64,000 bases of DNA, from assembly GCF_010119385.1 (NCBI RefSeq), contig NZ_VFIE01000026.1:1-64000 (forward strand), written 5' to 3'. Shown piece after piece: positions 1 to 8,401 of the stretch; within the stretch, counting starts at the first letter, position 1, and every line of letters starts with the position of its first letter. The stretch is from Nesterenkonia haasae (GTDB lineage: Bacteria > Actinomycetota > Actinomycetes > Actinomycetales > Micrococcaceae). The notes beneath the pieces are model-generated. The model was given only the letters and a program-made list of their open reading frames with translations. It was not told the origin of the DNA and searched no databases. The translations under genes and the position numbers were made by a program.

Positions 1-67
1 GAAACAACAACGTATGTCCACTAGTTAATTGAATACGCACGTTTGGTTGTAACCACAAAATAGGTTT

Positions 68-115
68 ACCCACCCCCGTACCTGGTATGAAGAACAGGTG
101 GTTTGGGGGTGTGGT
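68..115 (+). other. rRNA spacer stem-loop upstream of 5S
   Basis: Positions 1-122 precede the 5S gene and should be the 23S-5S spacer. A long imperfect stem pairs CCACCCCC (70-77) with GGGGGTG-T-GG (105-114), and an inner CCTG/CAGG pair (81-84 with 95-98) extends it. Such stems flanking rRNAs are usual RNase III-type processing sites. No 23S sequence is recognisable in the window. Confidence 0.5.
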
Positions 116-122
116 TGAAAGG

Positions 123-240
123 GTTACGGCGGTCATAGCGTGGGGGAAACGCCCGGTCCCATCCCGAACCCGGAAGCTAAGACCCACAGCGCCGATGGTA
201 CTGCACCCGGGAGGGTGTGGGAGAGTAGGACACCGCCGGA
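123..240 (+). rRNA. rrf: 5S ribosomal RNA
   Basis: About 118 nt with the classic 5S layout. The 5' arm GTTACGGCGGTCATAGCG is complementary to the 3' arm ending in ACACCGCCGGAC. The conserved loop CCCATCCCGAACCCGGAAG lies at about 158-176 and the CGCCGATGGTACTG segment at about 190-203. It is the last gene of an rRNA operon whose 16S and 23S genes lie to the left of the window. End coordinates are uncertain by a few bases. Confidence 0.96.
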
Positions 241-250
241 CACAACATAG

Positions 251-296
251 AACTAAGGCCTGAACTCAGCAATGGCGCCGAGTTCAGGCCTTAGTT
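251..296 (+). terminator. rRNA operon terminator
   Basis: A perfect 17-bp inverted repeat: AACTAAGGCCTGAACTC (251-267) against GAGTTCAGGCCTTAGTT (280-296) with a 12-nt loop. There is no clear T tract beyond TTAGTTGCGTT. Its position right after the 5S gene makes it the probable terminator of the rRNA operon. Confidence 0.8.
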
Positions 297-363
297 GCGT
301 TAAGCGGCAATTTCCCCGTAGCCGTATCGGCACGGTAATATTAGCGCTTGGCATTTGCCATCA

Positions 364-440
364 CGGGGTGTAGCGCAGCTTGGTAGCGCGCGTCGTTCGG
401 GACGACGAGGCCGCAGGTTCAAATCCTGTCACCCCGACCA
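364..440 (+). tRNA. tRNA-Pro (CGG)
   Basis: Full cloverleaf. The acceptor stem is CGGGGTG (364-370) with CACCCCG (430-436), followed by discriminator A and an encoded CCA (438-440). The anticodon stem CGTCG/CGACG encloses loop TTCGGGA, giving anticodon CGG. The T-arm is GCAGG-TTCAAAT-CCTGT. A TAATAT at 336-341 is a plausible -10 element for a promoter of its own. Confidence 0.95.
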
Positions 441-504
441 TACAAAAGGCCGTACTTAGAACTCTCGTCCGTATTCGGCGCACAGTGGTGCCACCTGCCC
501 CGAC

Positions 505-1248
505 CTATCGTGAACTCTTCAGCAGAGGTGCCACCAGCTGGTCCACGGTCACTCCTTGTCGTCTGGCCTCATCTTCTAAGGCTGCCGCGATCTCTGGAGA
601 CAGAGCCGCTCCGGCCGCGGAGGCGTCGGGCTCTGTTTCCGTCGCTGTGGTCTGGAAGGCCTGGTCGGGAGCTGCGCGATGCCGGAGTGCAGACAGAAGC
701 GGGGCGACCACGCCCGTGAGTACGGCCAGAATCAGAACGATCCCATAGAAGCGGCCAAACGCCTCGCTCTCCCACCAGAGTTCCCAGATGAGCGACAGAG
801 TCAGCAGAGCCCCGAGGGCCACCAATACCACCGCAGACCACAGCAGTCCTTGTATGAGCTTGTCTCGGTGGGTTGTCGACGCGAGCAACAAGCTCACGAA
901 GCTGAAAGCAACTGCAAGAGTGATACCGGATAAGAGAACTTGGACCGGCTCCCATTCGCTCCATTCAGCCCAAATGATCACTATGCTCCAGGTCATGCTG
1001 AGTACGCACACTGCGGTGCCAAAGATTCCGACCAGACGTGATGGACGGGCAAACACCGCTCCGCAGCACAGCATGGCCAGGCTGTGAAGGCCAACCGTCA
1101 CGGTGGTCAGGAGGACCTGGCCGCCAGTTTCATCGAAGCTGAGCCCGAGCAGCACCAAGATGCCCGCGCCTGCTGCCAGACAGAAGGAGACAATCATCGC
1201 CCATAAGAAGACTCGACGAGCCATTTGACCCGCAGTTGTCGTATTCAT
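505..1248 (-). CDS. six-helix membrane protein of unknown function
   Basis: 247 residues from an ATG at 1248, preceded by GGAGGAGG ten bases upstream. A longer frame reaching 1743 lies antisense to the next gene and lacks an SD. Six hydrophobic segments are visible at about 13-37, 44-66, 71-93, 102-124, 132-154 and 165-189. A soluble tail of about 55 residues follows; it ends in a helix containing LSPEIAAALEDEARR. I do not recognise a family and see no catalytic motif. It is divergent from the gene at 1312, 63 bp away. An integral membrane location is well supported; the function is unknown. Confidence 0.75.
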   Translation of the reverse strand: MNTTTAGQMARRVFLWAMIVSFCLAAGAGILVLLGLSFDETGGQVLLTTVTVGLHSLAMLCCGAVFARPSRLVGIFGTAVCVLSMTWSIVIIWAEWSEWEPVQVLLSGITLAVAFSFVSLLLASTTHRDKLIQGLLWSAVVLVALGALLTLSLIWELWWESEAFGRFYGIVLILAVLTGVVAPLLSALRHRAAPDQAFQTTATETEPDASAAGAALSPEIAAALEDEARRQGVTVDQLVAPLLKSSR

Positions 1249-1311
1249 CGGTTCAGTGCCTCCTCCAAGGTGGGTGCCAAGGTGGTGCCCACGTTTCAGA
1301 GATAAGCTTAT

Positions 1312-1965
1312 GTGGTGACACTTGAAGGCCCCACGCCCGAGGACAGACCGCAGCAGAAGAACCTGAAATACACCGCCTCTGCGGTTGCATTCATTATCGG
1401 CTTCGCGGTCCTGCTGATCCTGATGCTGCCCAATCCCTGGGCATTTGCTGCCGGTGCGGTTGTCGGCGGCGCCGCAGCTGGGGGCACTTACGGCATGCTG
1501 TTCGGCCGGGAACTCAGTCTCCAACGTAAAACAGCGGAGCTCACGACGCAGCAGGAGTCGCTCAGAGAAAGGCTCCGCGCGATCGAATCTACCGTGCGTA
1601 CTAAGTCTCAGCAGCTCCCTCCCTCCAGCCACGGCCAGTTGAGGATGACAGTGGTGGGACTCGAAGAGATCGTCAGCCGGTGGGAAACACTCGAACGTGT
1701 TCCGGAGCAGCAAGATGCGGTTTTCCACACCATCTCGCGCCATCTGCCGCGGACTCTGGATCTGTTTCTGGACCTGCCAGATTCAGCGAAACCACGCCAT
1801 GCGGAAGAATTCAAGGCCCAGATCAACCTCGTTGCTGAAGCGGTCGCTAGGACTCGTGATCAAGTGGTCAAGAAAGACCTGCAGTCGTTGAAGAGCAACC
1901 GGGCACTGCTGGAAGAGGCGCTCACCGATCCTGATGAGCGCCTCTTCACAGACGAAGGTCTATAG
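1312..1965 (+). CDS. membrane protein with coiled coil, XpaC-like C-terminus
   Basis: 217 residues from GTG at 1312 (a second GTG follows at 1315; no convincing SD). Two adjacent hydrophobic segments at about 20-40 and 43-64 form a hairpin anchor. A charged coiled coil follows at about 68-100, then a cytoplasmic helical domain with HLPRTLDLFLDLP near residues 144-156. That motif recalls the C-terminal half of the 5-bromo-4-chloroindolyl phosphate hydrolysis (XpaC-like) group; this assignment is weak. The gene is convergent with malate synthase, leaving only 8 bp between stops. Confidence 0.7.
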   Translation: MVTLEGPTPEDRPQQKNLKYTASAVAFIIGFAVLLILMLPNPWAFAAGAVVGGAAAGGTYGMLFGRELSLQRKTAELTTQQESLRERLRAIESTVRTKSQQLPPSSHGQLRMTVVGLEEIVSRWETLERVPEQQDAVFHTISRHLPRTLDLFLDLPDSAKPRHAEEFKAQINLVAEAVARTRDQVVKKDLQSLKSNRALLEEALTDPDERLFTDEGL

Positions 1966-1973
1966 CGGCCGGC

Positions 1974-3578
1974 TCAGCGAAGGATCTCGTAGGCTGGAGT
2001 AGTCAGGTACTCCTCGTAGGACTCTGTGTTCAGCACGAGTTCCTTCACAATGTCAGCAGCAGGCTCAAAGTATTTGCCGAATGTCTCTGGGTCATTGATC
2101 TCGGAGCGCAGTCGGTTGACTTCCTCCACCAACAGTTTCTCGACCAGCTCAGTGGTGACGGGAACGTCGGTATCGGCGGTGATGGTCCCATTGTGGATCT
2201 GCTGCCATACCTGTGATCGTGAAATCTCCGCTGTGGCGGCGTCCTCCATCAGGTTGTGAATAGCCACGGCCCCGTTCCCAGAAAGCCACACCGCTGTGTA
2301 GTACACGGCCACATACAGGTTCATCCGCACGCCATGCTCAGTGACCTCGCCCTGGGCTGCACCAATACTGAGAAGGTCTGCGGCTGAGACATCAACGTCG
2401 TCTCGCTGCCGATCAATTTGGTTCGCTTTAGTGCCCAGCACTTTGCTGAACTCCTCGGAGCAGAGCTCAACAAGATCGGGATGGGCCACCCATGATCCAT
2501 CGAATCCGTCCTGAGCCTCGCGAGACTTATCTTCACGCACTTTTTCTATGGCCCGGGCGGTGACCTCGGGTTCACGTCGATTCGGGATGAAGGCCGCCAT
2601 GCCACCCATGGCGAAAGCGCCGCGCCGGTGACAGGTCTTGACCAGCAGTTCAGTGTAGCTGCGCATAAAAGGTTGGGTCATGGACACTTGAGCGCGGTCC
2701 GGCAGGACAAAGTCTGCCCCTGAGGCGCGGAAGTACTTGATGATGCTGAAGAGGTAATCCCAACGGCCCGCATTGAGACCGGAAGCGTGGTCGCGGAGCT
2801 CGTAGAGAATTTCATCCATTTGGAATGCGGCCGGGATCGTCTCAATGAGAACTGTCGCCCGGACTGTCCCGTGGGGCACTCCCAGTCGCTCCTCGGCGAA
2901 AGTGAAGATCTCGTTCCACAGCCGCGCCTCCAAGTAGTGTTCCAATTTTGGAAGATAGTAGAAGGGCCCCGTTCCCTTCTCACTGAGCACCTTGGCGTTG
3001 TGAAAAAAGTGCAGACCAAAGTCGACGAGCGCACCGACGGCTCGCTCACCGTCAATTGCAATGTTCTTTTCTGGAAGATGCCAGCCTCGGGGACGAACCA
3101 CAACCACCGGCAGCGGAACGTCCTCACGCAAAGAGTATTGCTTGCCTTCCGCGGAGGTGAATGTGAGGGAGCCTCGAGCGGCTTCATAGAGATTCTTCTG
3201 ACCGTCGATGAGATTCTGCCAGGAGGGAGACAGTGCATCTTCCAAGCAGGCCAACCACACCTTTGCACCCGAGTTCAAAGCATTGATAGCCATCTTCGCC
3301 GGTGCGGGAGGGCCCGTGATCTCGACCCGGCGGTCCGCTAGGCTATCCGGCTGCTGAGCGACGGTCCAGTCACCACTGCGCACATGGGCAGTTTCAGCTG
3401 GAAAGTCCATGGTTCCACTCCGTGCAGCCTGTTCTTGCGCGACAGTGCGCTTACTCAGCAGCTCAGCTCGAGTGGCGGCGAACCTGGCGTGCAGCTCCTC
3501 CACAAATCGAAGAGCCTCCTCCGTGAGGATGACGTCGGTGCCGCCGACCTCGTATGGCGGGTTGAGGGTAATGGCCAT
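1974..3578 (-). CDS. aceB: malate synthase A
   Basis: 534 residues, the normal length for the malate synthase A form. It condenses glyoxylate with acetyl-CoA to malate in the cytosol. Recognisable family blocks are VRPRGWHLPEKN (161-172), LIETIPAAFQMDEIL (244-258), NAGRWDYLFS (269-278), AMGGMAAFIPNR (323-334) and GSWVAHPDL (361-369). The ATG at 3578 has AAAGGAG six bases upstream; a start 21 bases earlier lacks an SD. No isocitrate lyase is in the window, so the glyoxylate source (isocitrate, or purine/allantoin breakdown) is open. It is divergent from an IclR regulator, with a palindrome between them. Confidence 0.95.
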   Translation of the reverse strand: MAITLNPPYEVGGTDVILTEEALRFVEELHARFAATRAELLSKRTVAQEQAARSGTMDFPAETAHVRSGDWTVAQQPDSLADRRVEITGPPAPAKMAINALNSGAKVWLACLEDALSPSWQNLIDGQKNLYEAARGSLTFTSAEGKQYSLREDVPLPVVVVRPRGWHLPEKNIAIDGERAVGALVDFGLHFFHNAKVLSEKGTGPFYYLPKLEHYLEARLWNEIFTFAEERLGVPHGTVRATVLIETIPAAFQMDEILYELRDHASGLNAGRWDYLFSIIKYFRASGADFVLPDRAQVSMTQPFMRSYTELLVKTCHRRGAFAMGGMAAFIPNRREPEVTARAIEKVREDKSREAQDGFDGSWVAHPDLVELCSEEFSKVLGTKANQIDRQRDDVDVSAADLLSIGAAQGEVTEHGVRMNLYVAVYYTAVWLSGNGAVAIHNLMEDAATAEISRSQVWQQIHNGTITADTDVPVTTELVEKLLVEEVNRLRSEINDPETFGKYFEPAADIVKELVLNTESYEEYLTTPAYEILR

Positions 3579-3625
3579 TGTTGCTCCTTTGGGGGTCATA
3601 GTGACGGGAGTTCCACTACCCTCAT

Positions 3626-3640
3626 TTCTATGCCATAGAA
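3626..3640. promoter_or_regulatory. probable IclR-type operator
   Basis: A perfect inverted repeat TTCTAT-GCC-ATAGAA lies in the 70-bp gap between malate synthase (start 3578) and the IclR gene (start 3649). It ends 8 bp before the IclR start codon, so the bound regulator could repress its own gene and control aceB. The assignment to this regulator is inferred from position. Confidence 0.55.
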
Positions 3641-3648
3641 TCCACAGT

Positions 3649-4434
3649 ATGGAAGAAGTAGTCCGCGATACGGACTTAACGTCTCATCGCCAGCCTCAGC
3701 GGGTTCAAGTGATCGAGCGTGCCTTTGGGCTCCTCGATGACCTCGTGCAGTTCGATGGCAGTGCCACTGCTGGTCAACTGAAGGAGGCCTCCGGGCTCGC
3801 GGGCCCCACCGTGCACCGGCTCCTGCATACCCTGATGGGGCTGGGAGTGGTCCATCAGCTTCCCGATAAGCGATACGCTCTGGGCGCCAACCTCGTCCCG
3901 CTCGGTGAAAGTGCCACACGTCAGCTGGGTGGATTGGCGATTCCGCAGATGCAGTCGCTGGTCTCCGAACTCGGCGAAAGTGTGAACATGGCTGCTATGG
4001 AGTCCGAGATGGTGGTCTACATTGCACAGGTGCCCTCGCCGCATTCGATGAGGATGTTCACCGAGGTGGGACGCAGGGCCTATATGCACTCCACAGGGGT
4101 TGGTAAAGCCATGCTCGCGAGCATGGATGAGCAGCGGGTGCGAGAAGTGCTGGCCTCCACTGGTATGCCAGCAATGACATCGAAGACTCTCACCAAACCC
4201 CAGGCGCTCATCGATCAGTTGCCGACTATTTCGCGCCAGAGGTATGCACTGGATGACGAGGAGCAGGAGCTCGGTGTCCGATGTCTGGCCGTTTCCATTC
4301 CCCATGGCCCGACCCGCATGGGGCTCTCAGTCTCCGGTCCCACTGCGCGTATGGATGATTCCTTCGTCCGGCACGCAGTTCCATTGATGAATCGAACCGC
4401 CGCGGAGATTGGCCGAAAGCTTGCCCGGCGCTGA
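3649..4434 (+). CDS. IclR-family transcriptional regulator
   Basis: 261 residues. A winged helix-turn-helix at about 19-80 (ASGLAGPTVHRLLHTL is the recognition region) is followed by the IclR effector domain, with STGVGKAMLAS and DDEEQELGVRCLAVSI as typical blocks. No SD precedes the ATG at 3649, so the message may be leaderless; GTG at 3601 is an in-frame alternative but would place the palindrome inside the gene. Divergence from aceB suggests control of glyoxylate use. Family members commonly sense small organic acids such as glyoxylate or pyruvate; the ligand here is unknown. Confidence 0.9.
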   Translation: MEEVVRDTDLTSHRQPQRVQVIERAFGLLDDLVQFDGSATAGQLKEASGLAGPTVHRLLHTLMGLGVVHQLPDKRYALGANLVPLGESATRQLGGLAIPQMQSLVSELGESVNMAAMESEMVVYIAQVPSPHSMRMFTEVGRRAYMHSTGVGKAMLASMDEQRVREVLASTGMPAMTSKTLTKPQALIDQLPTISRQRYALDDEEQELGVRCLAVSIPHGPTRMGLSVSGPTARMDDSFVRHAVPLMNRTAAEIGRKLARR

Positions 4435-4460
4435 AGGGACAACGACGCCGCCGGCTTACG

Positions 4461-4892
4461 TCATCGGACCACGGAACTCAGCAGCAGACTCGTCTCAGAG
4501 TTCATGATCCCTTTCACCCCGCGCAGGCGGCTCAGCAGCGCGTCGAATTCTTGTAGATCCCTACAGGAAATCTCCGCGACCATGTCCCATGCGCCGTTGG
4601 TGGTGTGCAGCGCAGTGATCTCGGGGTAGCCGCGGAGTTCGGCAATCACCTGGCTCGTCGCGCGACCGAAAAGCTCAATGAGACTGATGGCTCTGATTTC
4701 GGAGATCTCCCGCGGGTCTCGGATCCGAACACTGAATCCGACGATCACCCCCTCTGCGGTGAGCCTGTCGATGCGCTTAGTCACCGTGGCGCGTGAAACT
4801 CCTAGCCGATCCGCAAGGCTCGACACTGGTGCGCGTCCGTCGCGCCGCAACTCAGAAATCAGCGCTCGATCCAAGTCTGTGAGTCTCTTCAT
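4461..4892 (-). CDS. Lrp/AsnC-family regulator
   Basis: 143 residues. The N-terminal HTH (about 6-50, LADRLGVSRATVTKRIDRL) and C-terminal RAM domain (about 65-140) are both complete. It has the size of a classical feast/famine regulator, which usually assembles into octamers and binds an amino acid. It is divergent from the ocd-ctlX operon, so ornithine, citrulline, arginine or proline is the likely effector (inference). The 133-bp intergenic region is AT-rich around 4921-4945, which suits Lrp binding, but no exact operator can be named. Confidence 0.92.
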   Translation of the reverse strand: MKRLTDLDRALISELRRDGRAPVSSLADRLGVSRATVTKRIDRLTAEGVIVGFSVRIRDPREISEIRAISLIELFGRATSQVIAELRGYPEITALHTTNGAWDMVAEISCRDLQEFDALLSRLRGVKGIMNSETSLLLSSVVR

Positions 4893-5025
4893 CTCATGAT
4901 GCTAAATCACTTGTGACATTTTGACTACAATATTCGCAAAAATCGCTCGCATTGGTAATTACGTTTGCACATCGAAATCCTTACGCTGGATGTATACCCT
5001 CAACCGCCAACGATGGAGCGCTGCA

Positions 5026-6054
5026 ATGACTCAGTTCGTAGACGTGAAAAGCATGACCCGGTGGATCCAGCGCGACGGCGTGGAAGACATCCTGACCGCG
5101 ATGGTCGAGTATCTGGAAGCTGACTTCTCCCGGTGGGAGGCGTTCGACAAGATTCCGCGGGTGGCCAGTCACACACCTTTCGGAGTGATCGAGCTGATGC
5201 CGACGTCTGACAATCAGGAGTACGCGTTCAAGTACGTCAATGGGCACCCGTCGAACCCTGCTCGAGGGTTTCAAACTGTCACTGCCTTTGGGATGCTCGC
5301 CGAAGTTGACAATGGGTATCCCACATTCGTAGCTGAGATGACTCTGCTCACCGCGCTGCGAACTGCGGCAACCTCAGCCATGGTGGCTCGTCGACTGGCG
5401 CGCCCGGACTCGGCAGTGATGGCGATGATTGGAGCGGGGTCCCAAGCGGAGTTCCAGGCCTTGGCTTTCCGAGCAATCATGGGCATCGATCACCTGCGTG
5501 TGTTTGACGTCGATTACGCAGCTGTGGAGAAGCTCCGGCGGAATCTTCAGCCTCTCGGCTTCAACATTGTGGCTGTCGGATCGATAGATGAGGCACTTCT
5601 TGGCGCAGATGTGGTGACCACCTGCACGGCGGACAAGGCGCGCAACACAATCCTGCGCAACGATCAGGTGCAGGATGGGGTCCATATCAACGCAGTGGGC
5701 GGAGACTGTCCTGGTAAGACGGAGCTGGACGCGGAGATCCTCAAGCGGTCCAGGGTGTTCGTGGAGTACCCCGAGCAGACCCGTATCGAGGGAGAAATCC
5801 AGCAAATGGCTGCGGATTTTCCCGTGACGGAGTTCTGGAAAGTGCTGACGGGAGAAGAACAGGGACGGCGCTCCGCAGGAGAGGTCACAGTCTTTGACTC
5901 TGTAGGTTTCGCGATCGCGGACTTCTCAGCGCTTCGCTGTCTGCGCGATGCGACCGCTGGGACGGACCTGCAGAGCCACATCGACCTCGTTGCTGATCCT
6001 GAAGACCCCAAAGATCTGTTCTCTCTGGTCAATTCCATGAAACCGGTGAGCTAA
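5026..6054 (+). CDS. ocd: ornithine cyclodeaminase
   Basis: 342 residues. This NAD-dependent enzyme converts L-ornithine to L-proline and ammonia. Family features are KYVNGHP with the probable catalytic Lys69, the Rossmann block MIGAGSQAEFQALAF (134-148) and VGGDCPGKTELD near residue 225, which holds the ornithine-binding Asp. The start ATG at 5026 has GGAG seven bases upstream; a frame extended to 4921 lacks an SD. The next gene, ctlX, starts 2 bases after the stop, so the two are co-transcribed. A related mu-crystallin or alanine dehydrogenase activity is less likely given the ctlX neighbour. Confidence 0.92.
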   Translation: MTQFVDVKSMTRWIQRDGVEDILTAMVEYLEADFSRWEAFDKIPRVASHTPFGVIELMPTSDNQEYAFKYVNGHPSNPARGFQTVTAFGMLAEVDNGYPTFVAEMTLLTALRTAATSAMVARRLARPDSAVMAMIGAGSQAEFQALAFRAIMGIDHLRVFDVDYAAVEKLRRNLQPLGFNIVAVGSIDEALLGADVVTTCTADKARNTILRNDQVQDGVHINAVGGDCPGKTELDAEILKRSRVFVEYPEQTRIEGEIQQMAADFPVTEFWKVLTGEEQGRRSAGEVTVFDSVGFAIADFSALRCLRDATAGTDLQSHIDLVADPEDPKDLFSLVNSMKPVS

Positions 6055-6056
6055 TC

Positions 6057-7061
6057 ATGAGCCCTCAACTGTTGGCCGCCCCGAGTGTTTCTACCCTGCA
6101 AGCTCCGGCTCATGTGGTGATGGTGCGTCCGCACCATTTTTCGGTCAACCCGGATACTGCAGCCGACAACGCTTTTCAACATGGCCTCCCCCTGAACGCG
6201 ACTCAGGCCGCGCGCCGCGCCTACGCTGAGTCGACGCAGTTGGCTGATGCGCTGGCCGCGGAAGGAATTGGCGTGTCGCTGGTCGAGGATGAGTCAGGGC
6301 TCAGTCCGGACAGTGTCTTTCCGAACAATTGGTTTACGACCCACCCGGACGGGCGTGTGGTTCTGTGCCCGATGTTCGTGCCGAACCGCAGACATGAGCG
6401 CAGATCCGACGTCGTTGACCTGCTGAGACTCCGTTTCGAAATTAGTGATGTCGTAGATCTCAGTGAGGCTGAGAACCACGGAGAGTTCCTCGAAGGAACC
6501 GGCTCAGTGGTGATCGACCACCGGAACAAACTGGCCTACGGTTGCCGGTCGCATCGGCTGACGCCAGGTTTGTTCCAGCGCTTCTGCGATGAAATTGGAC
6601 TTCAGCCGGTTTTGTTCGATGCGGTGGATTCATCTGGTACGCCCATCTATCACACCAATGTGATGATGAGCGTGGGGGAGACGGTCTCTGTGATCGGCAG
6701 CGGACTGATCCCTGACAGCAGTGACCGTGATCGGGTGCTGGGCCTGCTCAGCGCCTCAAGTGAGGTGGTGGTGGAACTCACCGAATCACAGGTCAGGCAC
6801 TTTGCGGGCAATGTGCTGCAGCTGACCGGCCACTCGGGGCCTGTCTTGGTGATGTCGACTACTGCCTACGGGGCGCTGCGGTCAGACCAGGTGCGAGCCA
6901 TGAGACGTACTTCCCGGATTCTGACTGTGGACGTGTCCACTATCGAGGCCTCCGGCGGTTCGGTGCGATGCATGCTTGCCGGAGTCCACCTACCCCCGCG
7001 TCGCCAAAACGTTAGTGTTCCATCAGGAATACCAGGCGGAGGAGTCCTCATCATGAGCTGA
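6057..7061 (+). CDS. ctlX: citrulline hydrolase CtlX-type (amidinotransferase fold)
   Basis: 334 residues, guanidine-modifying enzyme superfamily. Motifs are FPNNWF (88-93), EFLEGTGS (143-150), YHTNVMM with His199, and GGSVRCM with the probable nucleophile Cys305. The FPNNWF and GGSVRC blocks fit the citrulline-utilising CtlX group better than dimethylarginine hydrolase or arginine deiminase. CtlX releases ornithine from citrulline, which ocd could turn into proline. The stop region overlaps the end of the convergent DUF4032 gene by 39 bp. The substrate is inferred from family resemblance and the ocd neighbour. Confidence 0.85.
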   Translation: MSPQLLAAPSVSTLQAPAHVVMVRPHHFSVNPDTAADNAFQHGLPLNATQAARRAYAESTQLADALAAEGIGVSLVEDESGLSPDSVFPNNWFTTHPDGRVVLCPMFVPNRRHERRSDVVDLLRLRFEISDVVDLSEAENHGEFLEGTGSVVIDHRNKLAYGCRSHRLTPGLFQRFCDEIGLQPVLFDAVDSSGTPIYHTNVMMSVGETVSVIGSGLIPDSSDRDRVLGLLSASSEVVVELTESQVRHFAGNVLQLTGHSGPVLVMSTTAYGALRSDQVRAMRRTSRILTVDVSTIEASGGSVRCMLAGVHLPPRRQNVSVPSGIPGGGVLIMS

Positions 7062-8345
7062 GTCGTCCTCCCCGGTGGCTGAGGGGCTGACGCCCAGCTC
7101 CATCTGCTTCATCACATCTGTGGGCGGATTCACCATCAGAACGGCTTCGTCACGGTATCCGCGAAGCTCCTCGTCGATGAAGGGGGAAAGCGCCTCCTCG
7201 AGAGGCACATCTCTGCCTTCGCGTTCCGACAGCTGCCATCGGTAGTCCAAAAGCTGGTGCATAATCTCTGCCGGCTCCAGTTTGTTCCGGAGGTCCCGGG
7301 GGATTTTGCCGATAAGCGGTTGGAATACGTGCTGTGTCCACATATGCGCTGCCACGGCTTCGTCTCCATGAGGATCCGTCGCAGCTCGATACGCATCAAT
7401 GGCGCCCAAGAGCCGACGTGCCTGATTCTCTTGGACATCCAACCCGGTCAAGGCCATCAGGCGGCGCTGGTGGTGGCCAGGGTCCACCACCTTGGGCCGA
7501 AGTAACAGGTGACCTTCATCGCGAGCCGAGCGGATGTCATACTCCTCGACGTCGAAACCAAGCTCATTGAGGCGTCTGATTCGCTCCTCCATGAGCCACT
7601 GCTGGTCAGGGTTGAACGCAGTGTCCCCGGTCAGTTCCTGCCACAGGCCTCTGTAAGAGTCGATGAACTGGCTGCTGGTGGCCAGTGCGTCGACATCTTC
7701 GTCAACGAACCCACCCTCCATCAAATCCATCAGCTCGCCAGCAATATTGATTTGGGCGATCTCCAGATCGTACTCACGCTGTCCCGCCGAGAGCTTCGGA
7801 TGGAGCTCACCGGTCTCGGCGTCCACCAGATATGCCTTGAAATTGCCGGCGTCGCGGCGGAAGAGTGTGTTGGACAAGGAGACGTCGCCCCAGTAGAACC
7901 CGAGCAGATGCAGCTCCACCATCAGCAGCGCCTGGGCGTCAATGAGCCGTTGCAGGGTGTCCTTGCGCATCATCTGGTTGAAGACCGCACGGTAGGGCAA
8001 TGAGAAGCGCAAGTGTCGGGTCACCAGGGCAGGGGACAAAGGCTCCCCGTCAGGGTCCGTGCGACCTGTGACCTCGGCTACGGGTTTCACACAGGGGGCT
8101 CCCAGCCGGCCCAACTGACGCAGCATCCGGTACTCATGCCGGGCGGCACGCTCGGAGGTTTCCTTGATCGCGATCACGGATCCGCCAAGGTAGGCGAATC
8201 GCACAATATGCCGTGAAATGCCCCGGGGGAGGGCGGCGAGAACATCGGCAGGCCATTTGATGAGCGGCAGATGCCACGGAAGGTCCAGCAGTTCCTGCGG
8301 AATGGTGCCCGAGGCGGTGAGACTCAAGCCGGAGACGGGGTTCAT
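7023..8345 (-). CDS. DUF4032 protein, kinase-like fold
   Basis: 440 residues. The N-terminal half looks like a degenerate protein or lipopolysaccharide kinase: AIKET with Lys61, GDVSLSNTLF (153-162) in place of the catalytic loop, and LVDAETGE (173-180) in place of the metal-binding loop. The C-terminal half carries the DUF4032 region and an acidic tail. It is the third gene after otsA and otsB, 56 bp behind otsB, so a role in trehalose or storage-carbon metabolism is plausible. No activity is known to me for the family. Confidence 0.85.
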   Translation of the reverse strand: MNPVSGLSLTASGTIPQELLDLPWHLPLIKWPADVLAALPRGISRHIVRFAYLGGSVIAIKETSERAARHEYRMLRQLGRLGAPCVKPVAEVTGRTDPDGEPLSPALVTRHLRFSLPYRAVFNQMMRKDTLQRLIDAQALLMVELHLLGFYWGDVSLSNTLFRRDAGNFKAYLVDAETGELHPKLSAGQREYDLEIAQINIAGELMDLMEGGFVDEDVDALATSSQFIDSYRGLWQELTGDTAFNPDQQWLMEERIRRLNELGFDVEEYDIRSARDEGHLLLRPKVVDPGHHQRRLMALTGLDVQENQARRLLGAIDAYRAATDPHGDEAVAAHMWTQHVFQPLIGKIPRDLRNKLEPAEIMHQLLDYRWQLSEREGRDVPLEEALSPFIDEELRGYRDEAVLMVNPPTDVMKQMELGVSPSATGEDDSAHDEDSSAWYS

Positions 8346-8401
8346 AGGTCAAAGTCTAGGTGCAAGCGCCTGCGTTGTGCGGAGTCAGAGGTGCCCGGTG
8401 A

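Noticed and set aside
505-1743. A 412-codon minus-strand frame reaching 1743
   Set aside because: The part beyond 1248 is antisense to the gene at 1312-1965. An ATG with a strong SD at 1248 explains the gene.
4921-4998. A specific promoter for ocd (TTGCAC and TGTATA)
   Set aside because: The spacer is 20 bp, too long for a standard promoter, so it was not listed as a feature.
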